From NCBI GenBank assembly GCA_038749105.1, contig JBCDIM010000110.1:1-7795 (forward strand): 7,795 nucleotides of DNA, read 5' to 3'. The notes beneath the pieces are model-generated. The model was not told the DNA's origin, did no database searches, and worked only from the letters and a program-made list of their open reading frames with translations. This stretch comes from JBCCOW01 sp038749105. GTDB taxonomy: Bacteria; Planctomycetota; Phycisphaerae; Phycisphaerales; Phycisphaeraceae. The translations under genes were made by a program, and so were the position numbers. Below are positions 4,748 to 7,795 of the stretch, in pieces; position 1 is the stretch's first letter, and each line of letters opens with the position of its first letter.

Positions 4748-6913
4748 ATCCCCCGCCGCCGAGCCCGACTCGCAGAGGTTCGTCGTCGCGTTGTGGCAAC
4801 ACCCATTGTTGATGACCGCGACCGTGACCTGACCGCTGAAGTCTCCATCACCGCGGTCATCACCCACACCGCTGTAGGAGCCGGACCCGCCCTGGCAGTC
4901 CCCCTCGGCGATGACTGGCGGCCCCTGGGCGTTGTAGCACTGGCCTGAATATCCGCTGGAACCCTCTTCCCAGAAGAAGCTCACGAAGTAGCGAAACGCT
5001 CCACCCCCAACCGGCACTCCACCCGGGATGATGCGTGCCCCTTCGCTGCCGTTGTTATAGAGCCACGAACCTGCGAACGGCCCGGCGTCCACCCACTCCG
5101 CCTCGCCCGCGATCGTCGTGTCCGGGCAGTCCTGATACCCCGGCTCATTGCTCGCCACCGTGATCGCAAACGCCACCTTCGAGTCGTGGCTGAAGCAGCA
5201 TGGATCGACGTAGGTGCTGGCCCCGCAGCCCCCGAAGCACTCGGCACAGTCGTCGTGGCTGGACGTCACCGTCACCGGCACCAACCCGCCCCCCGGGTCG
5301 GCGATGCTTTCGACCTGCCAGCAGGTGTCCCCGCTGCCCCCGATCTTGACGACCTTACCGACGTGGTCGGAGAGGTCGTCACTGGTGAGCTTGTCGGCCT
5401 CAATCCCGTCGCAGTCGGTCAACCGGTAGAACGGGCATTGGCATCCACCGACCAGCTCAACGCGGGTGCACGGACTGCCGACTCCATCATCAACAGGCCC
5501 AGCAATGCCGACGCCCTCACCGCCTGCGGGAATGGTTTTCCGCCGGCGGAACCCGACGGCAACGCATGTGCCATCGAGGGTCCCGCCCGCGACCGCGTGA
5601 ACTGAGGGATAGAGGACCCACTTGTTCAAATACTCCCGCTTGCAGCAGTCCCACAGCTGGTAGTACCAGCACCCCGACTGTGTCGGGTTCTGGCACCCCG
5701 GCTGACTGCCTGGAGGCGGGTTACCACCTCCCCCTCCGCCTCCTCCACCACCCCCCGGATCGTCCGGCGTGTCGGCCGGGCCATCCTGGGCATCCAGGCA
5801 AGGCGCACACGTCGGGTAGCGGCTGACCGGCTGCGCGATCGTCCCGCCCAGCGACGCCCGCACCCGCGGCCGGTTTGGGTCGTGCAGCCAGCACCCCCCC
5901 GACCCCCGCAGCGTGAACGTGTGGAACTCATTGAGGTCGTAGCCGTCGAGCTCGTCCAGCGGCACCACCACCGGCTGCGGTAAATCAGGCGTCGTCCCCA
6001 CCTCGCCCCCGCTCGACGACCCGCACCAGGTCAGCAGGTGGCCCACCGGCAACCCGGCCGGCCCGTCCCCACACACGCAGTCCCCGCAGCTCAGGAACGC
6101 ATCGACCGGGAACACGATCTCGGCATCCGGCGGCACCTTCCCAATCGCGTCGGCCGAGTTGATCGACCAGCACCGCTGACGGTACCGCATATAGAGCGTT
6201 GTCACCGCACCACCGAGCAGCGTGTCGGCCACCTCCGCCCGCACATAAGGCACCGGCCCGGTCCAAGGCACCTCGCCGGGACACAGCGTCATCGCGTAGC
6301 CGTTCCGACATGTCCCGCACCCCTCGATCCGGTTCGCCAACGCCGGGGCCACCGTCACCGCCCCCTCCGGCAGGTCGGCCTGATCGGTCAGCTCACCCGA
6401 ATCGATCGAGTAACACCACCCATCAACCTCGAAGCTGTACGGCGCGCCGCCATCCGCCGGGACAGCCCGAGTCTCCACCCACACGTCCGGGGCGTTGACC
6501 GTGCCCTGCTGGCCTGCGCACAGCGACGCCTGGCGGTACTGCCCCGGTCCGGGCACTCGCGGCGGGTAGATCGTGATGACCCCGTTCGGATCACCGCCCC
6601 CTGGGGCTCCCGGCTCGGTTTCATCAACTGCCGCACACGCCACGCAGGACCCGAACGTCTCCGACGGAAGCTCCAACAACGCCCGAGCCCCCCGCGGCAA
6701 CGCCACCCGCGTCCCAGCAGCGTCCAGCCACATGCACCGCGGCTCGAATGAGTCGTCGGGCAGTACCCGCGACCCGTACCGGAACCACACGGTCCCCGAC
6801 GCCGGGAAGTCCGCGGCTTCGCTGTCCACGAACACCCGCTCAAGGTCGGTCTCCACGACGCACGGGAACGCCTCCACCCACCGGCAGCATCCTTCCATGC
6901 ACGGCCACGTCAC
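4733..6913 (-). CDS. Large Cys-rich modular protein, probable phage structural (tail-type), 726 aa
   Basis: The start is GTG 6913, overlapping the upstream stop (GTGA) with GGGGAG six bases before it; the longer reading from 6955 overlaps the previous gene. The protein has about 42 Cys (near 6%), many Gly and Pro, and no signal peptide or membrane segment. It contains repeated modules of about 60-80 residues, each with a Cys, then 30-44 residues later a Cys beside Trp/Tyr or a nearby Trp, then 25-32 residues later CxxC. The key Cys sets are 18/60/90-93, 132/167/199-202, 211/248/276-279, 297/341/369-372 and, after an 11-Gly linker (387-397), 501/531/556-559. The fifth includes FYRLTDCDG, LSDHVGKVVKIGG and CWQV, a style I associate with tail or fibre proteins of phages. 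Residues 570-726 seem a separate Gly/Cys-rich domain. The neighbours fit a virion module. A surface protein or adhesin is the main alternative. Confidence 0.8.
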   Translation of the reverse strand: MTWPCMEGCCRWVEAFPCVVETDLERVFVDSEAADFPASGTVWFRYGSRVLPDDSFEPRCMWLDAAGTRVALPRGARALLELPSETFGSCVACAAVDETEPGAPGGGDPNGVITIYPPRVPGPGQYRQASLCAGQQGTVNAPDVWVETRAVPADGGAPYSFEVDGWCYSIDSGELTDQADLPEGAVTVAPALANRIEGCGTCRNGYAMTLCPGEVPWTGPVPYVRAEVADTLLGGAVTTLYMRYRQRCWSINSADAIGKVPPDAEIVFPVDAFLSCGDCVCGDGPAGLPVGHLLTWCGSSSGGEVGTTPDLPQPVVVPLDELDGYDLNEFHTFTLRGSGGCWLHDPNRPRVRASLGGTIAQPVSRYPTCAPCLDAQDGPADTPDDPGGGGGGGGGGGNPPPGSQPGCQNPTQSGCWYYQLWDCCKREYLNKWVLYPSVHAVAGGTLDGTCVAVGFRRRKTIPAGGEGVGIAGPVDDGVGSPCTRVELVGGCQCPFYRLTDCDGIEADKLTSDDLSDHVGKVVKIGGSGDTCWQVESIADPGGGLVPVTVTSSHDDCAECFGGCGASTYVDPCCFSHDSKVAFAITVASNEPGYQDCPDTTIAGEAEWVDAGPFAGSWLYNNGSEGARIIPGGVPVGGGAFRYFVSFFWEEGSSGYSGQCYNAQGPPVIAEGDCQGGSGSYSGVGDDRGDGDFSGQVTVAVINNGCCHNATTNLCESGSAAGDGSCQ

Positions 6914-6924
6914 GGGCAGCTCCC
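6910..6924 (-). promoter_or_regulatory. Combined ribosome-binding site / stop / GTG start
   Basis: On the minus strand, GGGAGCTGCCCGTGA provides the Shine-Dalgarno core, then a GTG start overlapping the TGA stop of the 256-aa gene. It sets the start of the 726-aa gene and matches the junction at 4733-4747 except for one base. Confidence 0.75.
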
Positions 6925-7680
6925 CCCTGGGTTGTTCGGCACCTCGAAGTGCCACTCGGAATCGCCGTCGCAGTTGATGACCGGCCAGCCCCGCACCACC
7001 GCCCCGATCCCGATCGGCATCACCTCCATAAAGGGCGGCAGATCGTCGCGGTTGGTCCCGTCGCCCTCGACCCCCACCCCATCATTCGCCGCCTCGATAC
7101 GGTTGTACGCCGTGACCTCGAGCCCGTCGGTGACATCCTTGTACCGGCCGGCCCGCTCCGGCTGGACCTCGACCAGGTCATAGGCCCAACGGTTCGTCCC
7201 GGTGCCGATCGCGGTGTGGCCGGCGATGCGGAAGTCACGCGTCCCGTCACCCCCAACCCCGCCCAACGCCACCAACGCCCAACGCGCCGTCTCCGGGTCG
7301 CCGCCCCCGCCCCCGCCCCCGGATGGAGGTTCCAGCCAAAGCACCCGGCCGACCCCACCCGCTGACTCGACCAGGAACTCCGTCTCGGTGTCGGCCACGT
7401 CCACCGCGGCGGCCGAGTCCTCCGCCTTGACCATCACCCGCGTCACCCCCGACACCACCGCCCGCCCGATCCCCCCGCTCGCCACCGGCTCTTGCACCAC
7501 CACGAACCGCCCCGCGTGCTCCGGCAAGACCGGGGCCACCCCGCTGACTACCAGCGCGTCATACGCAAACCCCGCCCCCGCCGTCGCCGGCGTTGCCCCC
7601 GTCGGCAGGATCACCGGCGACGCCACGCCCAGCACGCCAAACATCGCCACGTCCGCCCCCGAGTCGTTCCGCACCCACAC
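6910..7680 (-). CDS. Beta-rich phage-like structural protein, 256 aa as read, 5' end uncertain
   Basis: The sequence opens with WVRNDSGADVAMFGVLGVASPVI, a signature I remember at or near the start of conserved phage-like structural proteins in planctomycete genomes. Two parts follow: residues 1-119, with GRFVVVQEPVASGGIGRAVV and TRVMV strands, and after a run of seven Gly (121-127) a second part, 128-256, starting DPETARWALVALGG. It ends in PGGSCP, overlapping the next gene. The frame stays open upstream of GTG 7680 through Gly-rich codons to a stop at 7728-7726, and no clear ribosome-binding site or ATG is present. The true N-terminus may therefore be missing or shifted by an error in the C/G tracts at 7682-7718. 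First gene of the three-gene minus-strand module; predicted cytoplasmic or virion. Confidence 0.75.
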   Translation of the reverse strand: MWVRNDSGADVAMFGVLGVASPVILPTGATPATAGAGFAYDALVVSGVAPVLPEHAGRFVVVQEPVASGGIGRAVVSGVTRVMVKAEDSAAAVDVADTETEFLVESAGGVGRVLWLEPPSGGGGGGGDPETARWALVALGGVGGDGTRDFRIAGHTAIGTGTNRWAYDLVEVQPERAGRYKDVTDGLEVTAYNRIEAANDGVGVEGDGTNRDDLPPFMEVMPIGIGAVVRGWPVINCDGDSEWHFEVPNNPGGSCP

Positions 7681-7681
7681 C

Positions 7682-7718
7682 CACGCCTCCCCACCCCCCC
7701 CCGAACCCTCCCCCCCCC
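7682..7718. repeat. C-rich homopolymer tracts at a strand switch
   Basis: This block contains C runs of nine bases (7694-7702) and nine bases (7710-7718) broken by a few other bases. On the minus strand it reads as Gly-rich codons before the 256-aa gene; on the plus strand it reads as Pro-rich codons leading into the partial gene at 7719. Such tracts are prone to slippage, sequencing error and false joins. Confidence 0.7.
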
Positions 7719-7795
7719 GAGCAGCTCAAGGCGGCGGGCATCGACTACGCCCAGATGGAAGCCGACGGCTACCTGCTCGTCGTCAGCAAGATCGA
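7719..7795 (+). CDS. Partial unknown gene on the + strand, cut by the window edge
   Basis: The + frame from GAG 7719 reads EQLKAAGIDYAQMEADGY and continues LLVVSKI to the right edge, with nearly every third position C or G. This is typical of real genes in this DNA, and the other frames look worse. To the left the frame continues only as Pro codons in the C tracts with no ATG, so the true start is unclear; ATG 7755 is the first in view. Perhaps a Pro-rich linker precedes a helical domain. Only about 25 residues are visible and no family can be named. Confidence 0.5.

Noticed and set aside
5186..5605. Plus-strand open frame of 139 codons opposite the Cys-rich gene
   Set aside because: It is the antisense shadow of the minus-strand gene, whose coupled starts, Cys pattern and length make it the real one.
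1..7795. tRNA genes, CRISPR arrays and insertion sequences
   Set aside because: I looked for tRNA arm sequences, regularly spaced direct repeats and transposase motifs and saw none.

Overview
The window is about 7.8 kb of GC-rich DNA (by eye roughly two-thirds G+C, with nearly all third codon positions G or C). Gene sizes, gene order and the style of the tyrosine recombinase and the two large minus-strand proteins suggest a planctomycete (Planctomycetota, perhaps a Phycisphaerae relative). It looks like an integrated element, most likely a prophage or prophage remnant. This is judgement from family resemblance, not from a database search.

Left part (1-1014, + strand): the 3' end of one gene and three small, tightly packed genes of unknown function. 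Two of the junctions use ATGA stop/start overlaps, so this is probably one operon. A small basic protein gene (1016-1240, - strand) runs tail-to-tail into it. Between 1241 and 1728 no gene is supported. That gap holds a dense set of inverted repeats and hairpins: a 9-6-9 bp palindrome, two adjacent 11-bp near-repeats, 11-bp and 13-bp GC-rich stems, and several shorter ones.

Middle (1729-2874, + strand): a complete tyrosine recombinase with all catalytic residues. About 75 bp after its stop lies a perfect 12-bp inverted repeat around an asymmetric 7-bp spacer (2950-2980). This has the geometry of a tyrosine-recombinase crossover site and is the most interesting non-coding signal here. Four small + strand genes follow: a basic 72-aa protein, two short tail-anchored membrane proteins that resemble each other, and a 196-aa protein with a signal peptide.

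Right part (4464-7680, - strand): three overlapping genes that look like a phage structural (tail-type) module: a 256-aa beta-rich protein beginning near a WVRNDSGAD motif, a 726-aa cysteine-rich protein built from repeated Cys modules, and a 90-aa protein ending in a CxC/LNR motif. Both internal junctions use the same GGGAGCTGCC-N-GTGA sequence, which combines ribosome-binding site, stop and GTG start and also encodes the Gly-Ser-Cys end of each upstream protein.

At the right edge, coding sense flips from - to + inside a run of C tracts (7682-7718). The last 77 bases read as good + strand coding sequence. This may be the real 5' edge of the module, a recombination scar or an assembly join.
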